NCBI RefSeq assembly: GCF_002154725.1
Contig: NZ_MTAW01000184.1
Location: forward strand, 109,654 to 173,653
Reading direction: 5' to 3'
Origin: Nostoc sp. 106C
GTDB lineage: Bacteria; Cyanobacteriota; Cyanobacteriia; Cyanobacteriales; Nostocaceae
DNA: 64,000 nucleotides
The notes under the pieces were generated by a model, which saw only the letters and a program-made list of their open reading frames with translations, searched no databases and was not told the DNA's origin. Both the position numbers and the translations under genes were made by a program. Below are positions 32,932 to 42,022 of the stretch, piece by piece. Numbering within the stretch: position 1 is the stretch's first letter; every line of letters starts with the position of its first letter.

Positions 32932-35325
32932 TTACTGTTCTGAGGTTAGGCGATCGCGCAAATCTGCTAAATTTTCACGCATATAAACAGTATCAGGATG
33001 ATTCTTCCCTAAAGTTTGCTCAAAAATTTCCAAAGCTCGCTGCAAGAGGGGTTCTGTTTGGCTGTATTTTCCTTGAGATTTGTAGTGTTTCCCTAGATTG
33101 TTGAGGCTATTAGCAACATCAGGGTTTTGCTTTTTCCAGATTTTTATACTCAATACTACAGATTGCAGTGATAGAAGTTTAGCTTTACTATATTTCCCTT
33201 GGGAACTGTAAAGATTTACTAAGTTATAGAGGCTAGTGAGAAAATAAGGATGTTCTTCTCCCAGCAGGCGTTGCCATAATGCCAAAGCTTTCTGGTAGCT
33301 AAGTTCGGCTTTATTGTATCTCCCTATAGAATAGTAGAAATAAGCCAGGTTGTTGAGACTCATAGCAACATCAGGATGTTCTTCTCCCAGTAGGCTTAGT
33401 CTTAGTAAAAAAGCTTGTAAGAATGGAAGTTCGGCTTCTTTATATCTCTTTTGGGAAAAGTAGATTCCTGCTAGGCTGTTAAGGGTTTGGGCAACGTCTA
33501 AATGCTCTTTTCCATATAAGCGTTGCCTTAGCGCCAAAACTTTTAGTGACAGATGTTCGGCTTCGCTGTATCTGCCTTGTGAATGGTAAACTTCTGCCAA
33601 GTTGTTGAGGGTAAAGGCAATATCAGGATGTTTTTCTCCCAGTAAATGTTGCTTTAGCGCCAAAATCTGCTGGAACAAGAGTTCGCTTTCGCTATATCTG
33701 CTTTGTGAATGGTAGAGTACTGCCAGGTTGTTTAGGAGAATTTCAATATCTGGATGTTCGTTACCTAAGCGTTGTTCGACAATTTTTCGACACTGTTCAA
33801 GCAAAGATGTAGCTTGATTATACAATCCCTTTCCATTGTAAAATCCGGCGTTACCGACGAAAAACCAAATTAAATCTTCATCGGTGACATACTGAATGAG
33901 ATTGTTTGCTACTTCTGCTAAGTGAGGTATTGCTGGAGTGATATCCTTAATTTGCTGAATTGTGGGAGTTTGAGGAATATCTTTTGCAACTGCTACCACT
34001 ACCCCGCAAAAACTTCGCTTCAACTCCTCTGCCTGTTCTAAACCTGTAAGCTTATCTTGGAAAAACTCCCGCAATAGTGGATGTAGTTGATAAATTCCTT
34101 CACCTTTGAGCTGGAGTAGATGTAACTGTAACAAACCTCGTCTAGCTCTTTTCCAATCTTGAGCCTCATTATTTATTGTTATACCCTCCACCAACTCCCA
34201 AGGAATCGGAGCTAGGGCAAATAAACTCAGAATACAGCCTAAACGTTGAGCATTTTCTCCCAAACGTCGCCAACTCAACTCAAAAGCAGCAGCAACACCC
34301 AATTTATCAGTCATTTCTGGTTGAGCTTCATCTAAAGCCGGATTCTTCAAACGCTCATTTTCCAAATCCCGCAGCATTTCTGTTAAGGATAATTCCTCAT
34401 CACCTAACAAATAACGCCCGACTAATTCCAAACCCAAGGGCAAATATCCCAGCCACTTACAAAGTCTTCTCGCAATTAACGCTTCACGTCGCAGTCGTTC
34501 CTCACCAACTAAAGATTTTAATAACTGCATTGCCGCGAGTGGTGTCAGCACATCTAAATCTAATCGCACTATTGGCAACTGTAATTTTTCCCGTGTGGTA
34601 ATTAATTGCTTAAACCGGGAAGGAACAGACTCTAAATAACACCTGACTTCTTCTCTATAGTTGGTGACGTTATCAATTACCAGTAAAACCTCACCCTGAT
34701 GCCATTTTGTGAGGCAGTATTGGACTCTCCCAAGTAAATCTAAATCATCTGGGGGGTTTAATTGCAGCTGATTACGCGCAAACTGCACCAATTGCAGCCC
34801 CACATCCTGTAATGCAGACAACCAGCAAATTCCGCCTTGATATGTGACGCGGTGCAAATTCGCATATTGCAGTGCTAGTTCTGTTTTCCCGACTCCACCC
34901 ATCCCCACAATAGCCGCAACGGCTACCTGTTGATTTTCCTGTAACAAATGATGGAGGTTTTCCAATTCCGCTTCACGTCCGACAAACTCCACCACCCCAC
35001 TGAAGGGAATATTATGATGAATTTCTTTTGTTGTTTGAGTACGGGGAATACCTTTACCGTTATATTTTGCTGTTAGATAAGCCTTTAATTTTTCTAGCTT
35101 TCCGCGTTTAGGGCTAGCTAACTGAGGGCAACTCTGAGCAAACTTACCATACACCTGAGTCATGTGCTTTTTGAAAGCATCCGCACTAATATCAATCTCG
35201 CTTGCTAGTTTCGCTTCACCCTTACCGGAGTTTTCTACCTGCAACCTGACTATAAAGGCTGCTGTTTGCTCTGGGGATAACTCATGAGTAGCAGCTTCTT
35301 GTCTTAAAAACTCATCCCATTGCAT
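32932..35325 (-). CDS. NB-ARC/TPR STAND-type NTPase
   Basis: A 797-residue protein. Residues 1-95 form a helical N-terminal domain (MQWDEFLRQEAATHELSPEQTAAF) seen in cyanobacterial signalling NTPases. The NB-ARC domain follows, with P-loop GMGGVGKTELALQYA near residue 140, Walker B VLLVIDNV and the LTTRE/TPLAAMQLL region. After a winged-helix stretch come at least six kinesin-light-chain-type TPRs (pattern LGEEHPDVAxSLNNLAxxYxxxGRY) to the C-terminus. STAND proteins switch on by oligomerising when the repeat sensor binds a ligand or partner. No effector domain is obvious beyond the N-terminal module. Possible roles are signalling or immunity. Confidence 0.82.
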   Translation of the reverse strand: MQWDEFLRQEAATHELSPEQTAAFIVRLQVENSGKGEAKLASEIDISADAFKKHMTQVYGKFAQSCPQLASPKRGKLEKLKAYLTAKYNGKGIPRTQTTKEIHHNIPFSGVVEFVGREAELENLHHLLQENQQVAVAAIVGMGGVGKTELALQYANLHRVTYQGGICWLSALQDVGLQLVQFARNQLQLNPPDDLDLLGRVQYCLTKWHQGEVLLVIDNVTNYREEVRCYLESVPSRFKQLITTREKLQLPIVRLDLDVLTPLAAMQLLKSLVGEERLRREALIARRLCKWLGYLPLGLELVGRYLLGDEELSLTEMLRDLENERLKNPALDEAQPEMTDKLGVAAAFELSWRRLGENAQRLGCILSLFALAPIPWELVEGITINNEAQDWKRARRGLLQLHLLQLKGEGIYQLHPLLREFFQDKLTGLEQAEELKRSFCGVVVAVAKDIPQTPTIQQIKDITPAIPHLAEVANNLIQYVTDEDLIWFFVGNAGFYNGKGLYNQATSLLEQCRKIVEQRLGNEHPDIEILLNNLAVLYHSQSRYSESELLFQQILALKQHLLGEKHPDIAFTLNNLAEVYHSQGRYSEAEHLSLKVLALRQRLYGKEHLDVAQTLNSLAGIYFSQKRYKEAELPFLQAFLLRLSLLGEEHPDVAMSLNNLAYFYYSIGRYNKAELSYQKALALWQRLLGEEHPYFLTSLYNLVNLYSSQGKYSKAKLLSLQSVVLSIKIWKKQNPDVANSLNNLGKHYKSQGKYSQTEPLLQRALEIFEQTLGKNHPDTVYMRENLADLRDRLTSEQ

Positions 35326-35372
35326 AGACAGCCTGAAAAATTTTACTTAATTGAGACTTCTTGCGCGAATCA

Positions 35373-35473
35373 TTTGCCCTCACCCTAAATCCCTCTCCCA
35401 AGCTTGGGAGAGGGACTTTGAAATTTACTCCCCTTCTCCCTGAGGGAGAAGGGGTTGGGGGATGAGGGTAAAT
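35373..35473. repeat. Nested palindromic repeat element (MITE-like)
   Basis: Imperfect terminal inverted repeats (TTTGCCCTCACCC at 35373 and GATGAGGGTAAA ending 35472) flank two perfect palindromes: 35391-35414 (left arm CCCTCTCCCAAG) and 35430-35454 (left arm CCCCTTCTCCCT around a central G). The element lies upstream of the STAND gene, between it and the divergent gene at 35605. It resembles the CCCTCTCCC/GGGAGAGGG repeats dispersed in cyanobacterial genomes. Confidence 0.7.
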
Positions 35474-35604
35474 TTTGCATTCGGAAAAGAGGTTGATTCT
35501 ACTTATCTTATACCTTGCTTCTACTTCATCTCTATTTGTCAGGAATCTCCGGCTTTAAGGGCAGAAATACCATAAAAACAGTCAATCAAGCGGAGATTCA
35601 CGCC

Positions 35605-35862
35605 ATGAATACTTCTTTAAAAACTTCTACCAACTCTCAGCCATCTACTCAAACTGCACAGTTAATTACTACATCTTCCCCAATAATTGAAAAACCTTCT
35701 GCTTGGATGCGCGACGGTTACAGTCCTACAGAAATCATCCTCGCAACAGCAATTTTAAGCTCTCTATGTATAGCAGGAGTTGCAACTGTAATTATGGCGA
35801 TGACTGAGTTAGTCAAAACTTTAGCACCAGAGAAAGATGTTATACCAAGCCGGAAAAAATAA
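35605..35862 (+). CDS. Small membrane protein of unknown function
   Basis: An 85-residue protein from ATG 35605, with GCGGAG nine bases upstream; an upstream extension to 35515 is not needed. The N-terminal half is Ser/Thr-rich and polar. One membrane helix lies at about residues 44-68 (TEIILATAILSSLCIAGVATVIMAM), followed by a short charged tail. I do not recognise the family. It is divergent from the STAND NTPase gene and is followed by a 33-bp palindrome and a DUF4058 gene. Confidence 0.6.
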   Translation: MNTSLKTSTNSQPSTQTAQLITTSSPIIEKPSAWMRDGYSPTEIILATAILSSLCIAGVATVIMAMTELVKTLAPEKDVIPSRKK

Positions 35863-36009
35863 TTTAGCACATAGCTGTTTCAGCCATTGCGATTGAGTTA
35901 ATTTTCCTAATTGAATTGCTGGAACTGGAGGAAAACAGAAGAAGCGGTAGAGTAGAACTATGGTAATCACAAAGTATAGAGGCGAATGTCACTTACTTTA
36001 GCGAGATTT

Positions 36010-36042
36010 AGATCCCCGACTTTTTCAAAAAGTCGGGGATCT
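36010..36042. repeat. 33-bp palindrome, copy 2 of 3
   Basis: Arms AGATCCCCGACTTTTT and its complement around a single C. It differs from copy 1 (7254-7286) at only a few positions and lies 45 bases upstream of the DUF4058 gene. Confidence 0.85.
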
Positions 36043-36087
36043 GGGCAGCAACTTTGATCGTTGTTTTTGTAGATTAGTCTTACTATT

Positions 36088-36849
36088 ATGCGATCGCCTT
36101 TTGTGGGAATGAATCCCTATCTTGAAAACCCAGAACTATGGTCAGCGGTACATAATCGATTAATTGTAGCGATCGCAGATGATTTGGTGGATCGTTTAAG
36201 TGAGAAATATCGAGTTGAAATTGAGAAACAGACTTACTTTAGTAGTGATGAGGAGAGTGTTTTAGTTGGTATTCCCGATGTTGCAGTCATAACAGGCACG
36301 GGGGAACCAACATCATCTACTGTTACTGTATCATTGCCTGTACAACCGCAGAAGGTGACAATTCCCATTTCCGAAGAAGTGAACGAACGCTATTTGGAAA
36401 TTCGAGAAGTTGCTACTGGTACCGTCGTGACTGTAATTGAGCTGCTATCTCCCAAAAATAAGCGTTCTGGTGAGGGACGCATAGCTTACGAACGCAAACG
36501 CAATCAGGTGTTAGCTACTTCTACTCATTTAGTTGAAATTGATTTACTGCGGAGTGGTAAACCTTTTCCGATTTTGAGCGACAATTTGGGGGATTATCGC
36601 ATTTTAATTTGTCGGGGCGATCGCCGCCCTACTGGAGAACTGTATGCATTTAGCTTACGGCAGTCTATTCCCCCCGTACAGATTCCGTTGATGGCAGGTG
36701 AAGCAGAGCCAACTCTCAATTTACAATCTTTACTGGATTATGTTTATGAAAAAGGGCGCTATTACTTAGCAATTGATTACACTAAGCCACCGCAGCCGCC
36801 ACTGTCTGAGAATGATAGACAGTGGGCGGAAACTTTATTGAGAGGCTGA
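36088..36849 (+). CDS. DUF4058 family protein
   Basis: A 253-residue protein with the family's typical opening MRSPFVGMNPYLENPELWSAVHNRLIVAIADDL and the core VTVIELLSPKNKRSGEGRIAYERKRNQVL. The latter contains an E..LSPxNK motif and is followed by VEIDLLRSG. The C-terminus is proline-rich (KPPQPPLSENDRQW). DUF4058 proteins are abundant in cyanobacteria and resemble Uma2/PD-(D/E)XK nucleases in the position of the conserved E-x-K/D-L residues, but no activity is known. The start ATGCGATCGCC contains a HIP1 octamer. Confidence 0.85.
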   Translation: MRSPFVGMNPYLENPELWSAVHNRLIVAIADDLVDRLSEKYRVEIEKQTYFSSDEESVLVGIPDVAVITGTGEPTSSTVTVSLPVQPQKVTIPISEEVNERYLEIREVATGTVVTVIELLSPKNKRSGEGRIAYERKRNQVLATSTHLVEIDLLRSGKPFPILSDNLGDYRILICRGDRRPTGELYAFSLRQSIPPVQIPLMAGEAEPTLNLQSLLDYVYEKGRYYLAIDYTKPPQPPLSENDRQWAETLLRG

Positions 36850-36862
36850 TGAGTATTAAAAG

Positions 36863-38170
36863 TTATCTCTCAACTTCATCCACTGCTTTAGGAACTCCAG
36901 CCGTTAACACCTCATGTCCGGTGCTGGTAACTAACACATCGTCTTCGATGCGAATCCCAATCCCCACCCAGCGAGGATCGGTTGCTGGTTGATCTTCTGC
37001 GAGTTTAGTATCTGGCACAATATAAAGTCCTGGTTCTACTGTCAGTATTTGTCCTGGCTGTAAAATCTGGGGGTTTTCACCGTGCTGATACACACCGACA
37101 TCATGAACATCTAAGCCTAACCAATGACTGGTACGGTGCATATAGTAGGGCTTATATTTTTCTTCTTCAATTAATTTGTCAACTTCACCTTTGAGGATAC
37201 CAACTTCAACTAAGCCTTCTGTAAGGACGCGCACGGCTGTATCGTGAACTAAGTTGAAGGGATTACCTGGTTGAACTTGAGCGATCGCTTTTTTCTGGGC
37301 TTCTAAAACAATCTCATACAATATCTTTTGTTCTGGCGTAAATTTACCACCCACAGGAAATGTCCGGGTAATATCTGAGTTGTAATAACCATAGGCGCAA
37401 CCTGCATCAATCAGCAGTAATTCGCCATCCTGCATTTGACGATTATTCTCGATGTAGTGCAAGACGCAAGCGTTAACACCAGAGGCGACAATTGAAGGAT
37501 AAGCAGGCCCCATTGCTCCCCGTAAGCGGAAAATATGTTCAATTTCTGCCTGGATTTCATACTCATAACGTCCAGGTGTGGTGGCTTTGAGTGCATGATT
37601 GTGGGCTTCTGTGGCGATCGCGGCTGCTTGACGCATCAATTCCAACTCAGCTTCACTTTTTACCAATCTCATACTGTTGAGAATTGGGCCTGTATCTGCA
37701 ATCGCAATTGGCCCTGTACCCCGCTTCGGATAAGTGCGTAGCAGACTTTGATAATGTTTGAGAACTGTGTCATTAAAAGTGCGATCGCGTCCTAAATGAT
37801 AATAAATGCGATCGGCTTTTTCTAAATATTGAGGTAATTTCTCATCTAGTTCGCTAATGGGGTAAGCTTCATCAGCGCCATACAACTCTTTGGCTGCATC
37901 GACTCCACAGAGATAACCCGTCCAAACTTCTTTTTCCCGATCCTTGGGTTGGACAAACAACACAAACTGATGTTCTGGGTGATGGGGTGCTAACACAGCT
38001 ACCGCTTGCGGTTCGTTAAAACCAGTCAGATAGAAGAAATCACTGTCTTGGCGATAAGTGTATTCAACATCATTGTGCATGACCGCCATTGGCGCACTCC
38101 GAAAAATGGCAGTTCCATTGCCAAGTTTTGACATCAACTGCTGACGACGCTTTTGATATTCTGCTTGCAT
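36863..38170 (-). CDS. pepP: Xaa-Pro aminopeptidase (aminopeptidase P)
   Basis: A 435-residue cytoplasmic metallopeptidase that removes an N-terminal residue preceding proline. The N-terminal AMP_N domain (MQAEYQKRRQQLMSKLGNG) is followed by the pita-bread catalytic domain. All five metal ligands are visible: Asp in LLLIDAGCAYG, Asp in YNSDITRTFP, His in MHRTSHWLGLDVHDVG, Glu in TVEPGLY and Glu in GIRIEDDVLV. Length and order match bacterial PepP. It is transcribed alone, convergent with the DUF4058 gene 13 bases away. Confidence 0.93.
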   Translation of the reverse strand: MQAEYQKRRQQLMSKLGNGTAIFRSAPMAVMHNDVEYTYRQDSDFFYLTGFNEPQAVAVLAPHHPEHQFVLFVQPKDREKEVWTGYLCGVDAAKELYGADEAYPISELDEKLPQYLEKADRIYYHLGRDRTFNDTVLKHYQSLLRTYPKRGTGPIAIADTGPILNSMRLVKSEAELELMRQAAAIATEAHNHALKATTPGRYEYEIQAEIEHIFRLRGAMGPAYPSIVASGVNACVLHYIENNRQMQDGELLLIDAGCAYGYYNSDITRTFPVGGKFTPEQKILYEIVLEAQKKAIAQVQPGNPFNLVHDTAVRVLTEGLVEVGILKGEVDKLIEEEKYKPYYMHRTSHWLGLDVHDVGVYQHGENPQILQPGQILTVEPGLYIVPDTKLAEDQPATDPRWVGIGIRIEDDVLVTSTGHEVLTAGVPKAVDEVER

Positions 38171-38788
38171 AGCTACTTTATATCTCCAATTATGGTGATA
38201 TCTTAACCTTTAAACACTACAGATTGCATATATCACATCTCTTATAGGTGTTAGTAATTTCTGCTATTTTAGGCAATATTTTTTGATTTTGCTAGCAGCT
38301 ATAGTTATTACCAGAACCAAAAGTTACCATTTGATAATTTTTGGATAAATCGGTTGGCGATTATACAATATTTAAATTGAAGACTTTGAATTCATTATTT
38401 ATTATCTTGTTTAATATTTATAAAAATTAACTATTATATATTCCTTATAAATAATAGAATTATTTATTATGTTTTATCCGCGCCTATGGGGTTAATTATT
38501 TTTAATAAAAAACTGCTACATATGACATCACAGGGTCTACATAGCTGGATTTATCTTAATTGGTAGATTTATCTCTAAAGCATAACATGAACAAAAATAT
38601 TTATTTTATTGTTTATCATGAACTTAAAAATAAAAGATTACATAAGCTCGAATAAATATTGATAAATGCTGACATGTGTTCAAAACGGAATAAAAAATAT
38701 TTAATGCTAAACAAATGTTATTTAAGAACAGAATTTTATTAACCAAAAAAGTTAAAACTTTGATCACAACCAGTCATAAAAACACATC
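38171..38788. other. Long AT-rich gap between divergent genes
   Basis: This 618-base region lies between divergent pepP and the FG-GAP gene. It is markedly AT-rich, with runs such as TTATATATTCC and many AATAAAT elements, and shows no HIP1 site, hairpin or credible frame. Its low GC and length suggest regulatory or horizontally acquired DNA upstream of the FG-GAP gene. Confidence 0.4.
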
Positions 38789-40108
38789 ATGCCTGAGAAA
38801 TCATCTTTGGATACAAGTTTGTCATCAGCACCTTACCAAAAATCAAATATATTGGCATCACCTTTTGATGAACAAACTAATTATTTTAATAGTCAGAGCA
38901 GTTCTTCGCAATTACCAATAAGCGAAACACCAAATTCTGTATCCACACAATCTCTATTTGGAGGAGCAAATCCTAATCCTAATCCTTACTTAACTAGTGC
39001 CGCGATTGTGCCTGATTTCAATGGCGATGGCAAAACAGATAAAATCTGGGTTGATGCTCAAACTGGTGAAACTCAGGTTTGGTTAATGGATGGCACAACC
39101 GTTGCTGCTAAGGGTTCTTTGGGTCAAATTGATCTAGCTTCAACGGTTTATAAAATTGGCGATTTTAATGGCGATAATAAGACTGACTTCTTGTTACGCA
39201 ATCAAGTAACAGGTGCTAATACCATTGTGTTAATGGATGGTACAAACGTTGCAAATCTGATTCCGCTAGATTCACTAGACTCATCCTGGACACCGCTGAT
39301 TGGTGATTTCGATGGCGATCGCAAAACTGATATCTTTTGGCGTAACACTCAAACAGGTCAAAACGCTGTTTGGCTAGTAGATGGTAGCAACCCAGGCCAA
39401 GTCATTAAAAGCGGAACCTTGCTAGACACTGTTGATCCAAGCTGGACTCCTACTATGGTCGATTTCGACGGTAATGGCATAACAGATGTCTTCTGGCGCA
39501 GCACTAGTGGTGAAAACGTCGCTTGGTTCATGAATGGTACGCAAGTCAATGCGAGTACTCTTCAATCACAAGATCCCAGCTGGACTTTTACCGTTGGCGA
39601 TTTTAACGGTGATTTGCGTTCTGACTTTTTGTGGCGGAACACGACAACAGGTGAAAACAAAGTTTGGCTAACAAATTCTCTCATCCCAAATAACGTCTTC
39701 TTCACCGAGGGATCTCTGACAACGCTAGACGGAAACTGGACATCTAGCATTGCTGATTTCAATGGCGATGGTAAGACTGATATTTTCTGGCACAATCAGG
39801 CCACTGGTGAAAACACTACATGGTTGATGGATAGTGGAACCATTGTGACTGAAACGTTCCTCGCACCCAGTTCAACTACCGCACAAGCAACATTTGGCGA
39901 TTTCAACAACGATGGTAGAACCGACATCTACTTCCGCGATTACTCAACAGGAGCAGACGAAATTTGGACAACAAATGCAGATGGTACAACAGTAACTAGA
40001 ACTCCTGTTGCTGACACAGATAAGCTTTCCCCAATACAAGTAGGAGAAGATGGTAATCCAATCCTAGGCCCAGATGGTCTGCCTCTGAAAAAGTGGATGA
40101 CTTTCTAG
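38789..40108 (+). CDS. FG-GAP/VCBS repeat protein
   Basis: A 439-residue protein. From about residue 70 it contains about seven repeats of roughly 45 residues. Each has a calcium-binding DxNGDGxTD loop followed by FWRN and GENxVWLMDGT (for example DFNGDGKTDIFWHNQATGENTTWLMD). This is the FG-GAP/VCBS-type beta-propeller, usual for extracellular or cell-surface adhesion proteins. No signal peptide is visible. The first 65 residues are Ser/Asn-rich, so export by a type I-like or other route is an inference. The preceding gap is AT-rich. Function is probably surface adhesion or matrix. Confidence 0.82.
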   Translation: MPEKSSLDTSLSSAPYQKSNILASPFDEQTNYFNSQSSSSQLPISETPNSVSTQSLFGGANPNPNPYLTSAAIVPDFNGDGKTDKIWVDAQTGETQVWLMDGTTVAAKGSLGQIDLASTVYKIGDFNGDNKTDFLLRNQVTGANTIVLMDGTNVANLIPLDSLDSSWTPLIGDFDGDRKTDIFWRNTQTGQNAVWLVDGSNPGQVIKSGTLLDTVDPSWTPTMVDFDGNGITDVFWRSTSGENVAWFMNGTQVNASTLQSQDPSWTFTVGDFNGDLRSDFLWRNTTTGENKVWLTNSLIPNNVFFTEGSLTTLDGNWTSSIADFNGDGKTDIFWHNQATGENTTWLMDSGTIVTETFLAPSSTTAQATFGDFNNDGRTDIYFRDYSTGADEIWTTNADGTTVTRTPVADTDKLSPIQVGEDGNPILGPDGLPLKKWMTF

Positions 40109-40556
40109 AAAATAGTTGAGTTGGTTTATTCGCGATCGCACAAAGACTAGCTAAGCTATGGTAGCCAGATTGAGTAGAGTTGAGCCACAATTTTTTCTGC
40201 TTCTACTCATTGGCTTTTAAACAGAAAGTTTCATTCTGACAGGACTTACGCAAGGACTACGATTTTACGTCATTACGAGCGAAGTGAAGTAATCGCAAAG
40301 GCTTAGTTTTTCGTCACGAGTGCGTAAGTCCTATCTGAGTCCGGAACACAGCAGAGGATCAAGGTAACTCTACCGTAATATCAATACCTCTGCTTAAAAT
40401 GATATGGTGATTCCAATTTGCCAGAAAATTTTGCTGGAGTTCTAGAATCAAAATAGTCAATTTTTTGGTTGGGTTGCATGATACTGTCGCCCAACCATAA
40501 CTTATTTTGGCGATCTAATTGTTAGACCGATACAAGGATGCTATTTGCTCATAGCA
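40109..40556. other. Intergenic gap carrying a small MITE
   Basis: A 448-base gap between convergent genes. It holds the repeat at 40241-40332 and otherwise no credible gene. A HIP1 site is at about 40131-40138. Confidence 0.5.
40241..40332. repeat. 92-bp MITE-like element with 12-bp terminal inverted repeats
   Basis: Perfect terminal inverted repeats AGGACTTACGCA and TGCGTAAGTCCT bound a 92-base element. Its interior contains TTACGTCATTACGAGCG and AGTAATCGCAAAGGC. The related copy near 18236-18410 shares the right end and the GTCATTACGAGCG core. It encodes nothing and is likely a non-autonomous mobile repeat. Confidence 0.75.
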
Positions 40557-41324
40557 TTAAAATTTGTAACTCAAAGTCTGAATTACGCTATTTTCTGGTA
40601 AGTTACCAGGGCTAATACTAATAGTATCGCTATTACTACGACGTACTGTTATACCCTGCATCAAGTTCAAAAACTCATCCACTGGTGAAATTTCGCACTT
40701 AGAAGCATCTGCTGCCTGTGTACGATAGTGAGTAGGAATCACCAGCTTGGGATTTAAAATTTCAACCGCTTGCTTGGCTTCCTGGGCATTATAGGCTTTA
40801 GAACTGCCCCCCACAGGAATAAATGCTACATCGGGACGCCCCATGAGGATTTTTTGCTCAACGGAGATGGGCGCTGCTGCGCCTCCTAAGTGGAGGATAT
40901 TAATTCCGCCTTGTTTCCAACTCCAAGCAGTATTAATACCAAACTGCTTACCACCTTTGCGATCGTGGTCTACAGCAATTCCTTGGAACTTAATACCTTG
41001 GAACTCATACACTCCTGGTTCGTAAATGAGTTTTGGTTTTCCTGGAAGTCCGTCTACTGCACCTTCATCCAGTAGTTGACTACTAATCATGACTAAATCT
41101 GCTGCGACTTTTGGGGGACGATACCCAGCCGTACAACCAACGGAGCGAAATGGATTGACAAGAATTTTCACACCGCTACCCGTCAACAGAAAGCAAGTAT
41201 GACCCAACCACTGAACTGATAAACCGCTAGATTGCGCGTCAGCTTGAAATGCAGAACCCAAGTTTGTCAGAAAAGCTGTTGCCAAACCCGCCCCAGCATA
41301 GCCCATCAACTGTCGTCGTTTCAT
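40557..41324 (-). CDS. Metallo-beta-lactamase-fold protein with Tat-like signal and degenerate metal site
   Basis: A 255-residue protein with a twin-arginine-like start (MKRRQLMGYAGAGLATAF). It follows the UlaG/L-ascorbate-lactonase-like branch of the MBL fold: WLGHTCFLLTGSGVKILVNPF, then DLVMISSQLLDEG where family members usually have THxHxDH, then VDHDRKG, ILHLGG, IPVGG and PTHYRTQ. The first zinc-binding motif is missing, so catalysis as a classical hydrolase is doubtful, although later His residues remain. Start 41324 is four bases from the trpG stop, so it is translated with trpG. It may be a periplasmic binding or structural protein. Confidence 0.75.
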   Translation of the reverse strand: MKRRQLMGYAGAGLATAFLTNLGSAFQADAQSSGLSVQWLGHTCFLLTGSGVKILVNPFRSVGCTAGYRPPKVAADLVMISSQLLDEGAVDGLPGKPKLIYEPGVYEFQGIKFQGIAVDHDRKGGKQFGINTAWSWKQGGINILHLGGAAAPISVEQKILMGRPDVAFIPVGGSSKAYNAQEAKQAVEILNPKLVIPTHYRTQAADASKCEISPVDEFLNLMQGITVRRSNSDTISISPGNLPENSVIQTLSYKF

Positions 41325-41327
41325 TAA

Positions 41328-41927
41328 TTACTCTCTCGACTGTAATTGTTCCAGAAAGTTTCGTAGCAATTGCTTGCCTGAAGATGTCAAGACACTCTCT
41401 GGGTGAAACTGGACGCCTTGAATGTGCGGATAGTTCCTGTGTCGTACTCCCATAATAGTACCATCCTCCACCCAAGCAGTTATTTCCAACACATCGGGGC
41501 AAGTTTCGCGGTCAATAACCAGACTGTGATATCTGGTTGCAGTTAGAGGATTTTCTAATCCCCGGAAAACTCCGACCCCGGTATGAGATACCTGAGAAGT
41601 TTTGCCATGCATCAATTCAGGAGCAGAAACGATTTTACCACCGAATACCTGACCAATGCTTTGATGTCCTAAACAGACACCCAAAATTGGCAAATTAGAA
41701 CCTAGCTGTTCAATTAAATCTAAACTAATTCCGGCATCTTCAGGGCGACCTGGCCCAGGAGAAATAACTACAAGCTCAGGATTTAAAGCCCGAATCTCAT
41801 CCACAGATATTTTATCGTTGCGAAAAACCCTAATATCAGTTGCTGCGGGGAACTCTGCCGCTAGTTCTCCTAAATACTGCACTAAATTATAAGTAAAACT
41901 ATCGTAATTATCGATGACTATAATCAC
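41328..41927 (-). CDS. trpG: Anthranilate/aminodeoxychorismate synthase component II (glutamine amidotransferase)
   Basis: A 199-residue class I glutamine amidotransferase. [22 protein letters not shown] opens it. The oxyanion strand is in [15 protein letters not shown], the nucleophile Cys is in [12 protein letters not shown], and the His-Glu pair is near the end in [12 protein letters not shown]. It supplies ammonia from glutamine to TrpE (anthranilate for tryptophan) and often also to PabB (folate). It sits in a reverse-strand housekeeping run, followed within four bases by the MBL-fold gene. The dual TrpG/PabA role cannot be separated by sequence. Confidence 0.92.
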   Translation of the reverse strand: MIIVIDNYDSFTYNLVQYLGELAAEFPAATDIRVFRNDKISVDEIRALNPELVVISPGPGRPEDAGISLDLIEQLGSNLPILGVCLGHQSIGQVFGGKIVSAPELMHGKTSQVSHTGVGVFRGLENPLTATRYHSLVIDRETCPDVLEITAWVEDGTIMGVRHRNYPHIQGVQFHPESVLTSSGKQLLRNFLEQLQSRE

Positions 41928-42022
41928 AGCTGATAACTCCTGGCCATATTACTTCTCTTATTTTGTTTAGTTGTCACCAGATTTGAATTGCTGTAAACGT
42001 CATCAATTATGAAATGAAAAGG

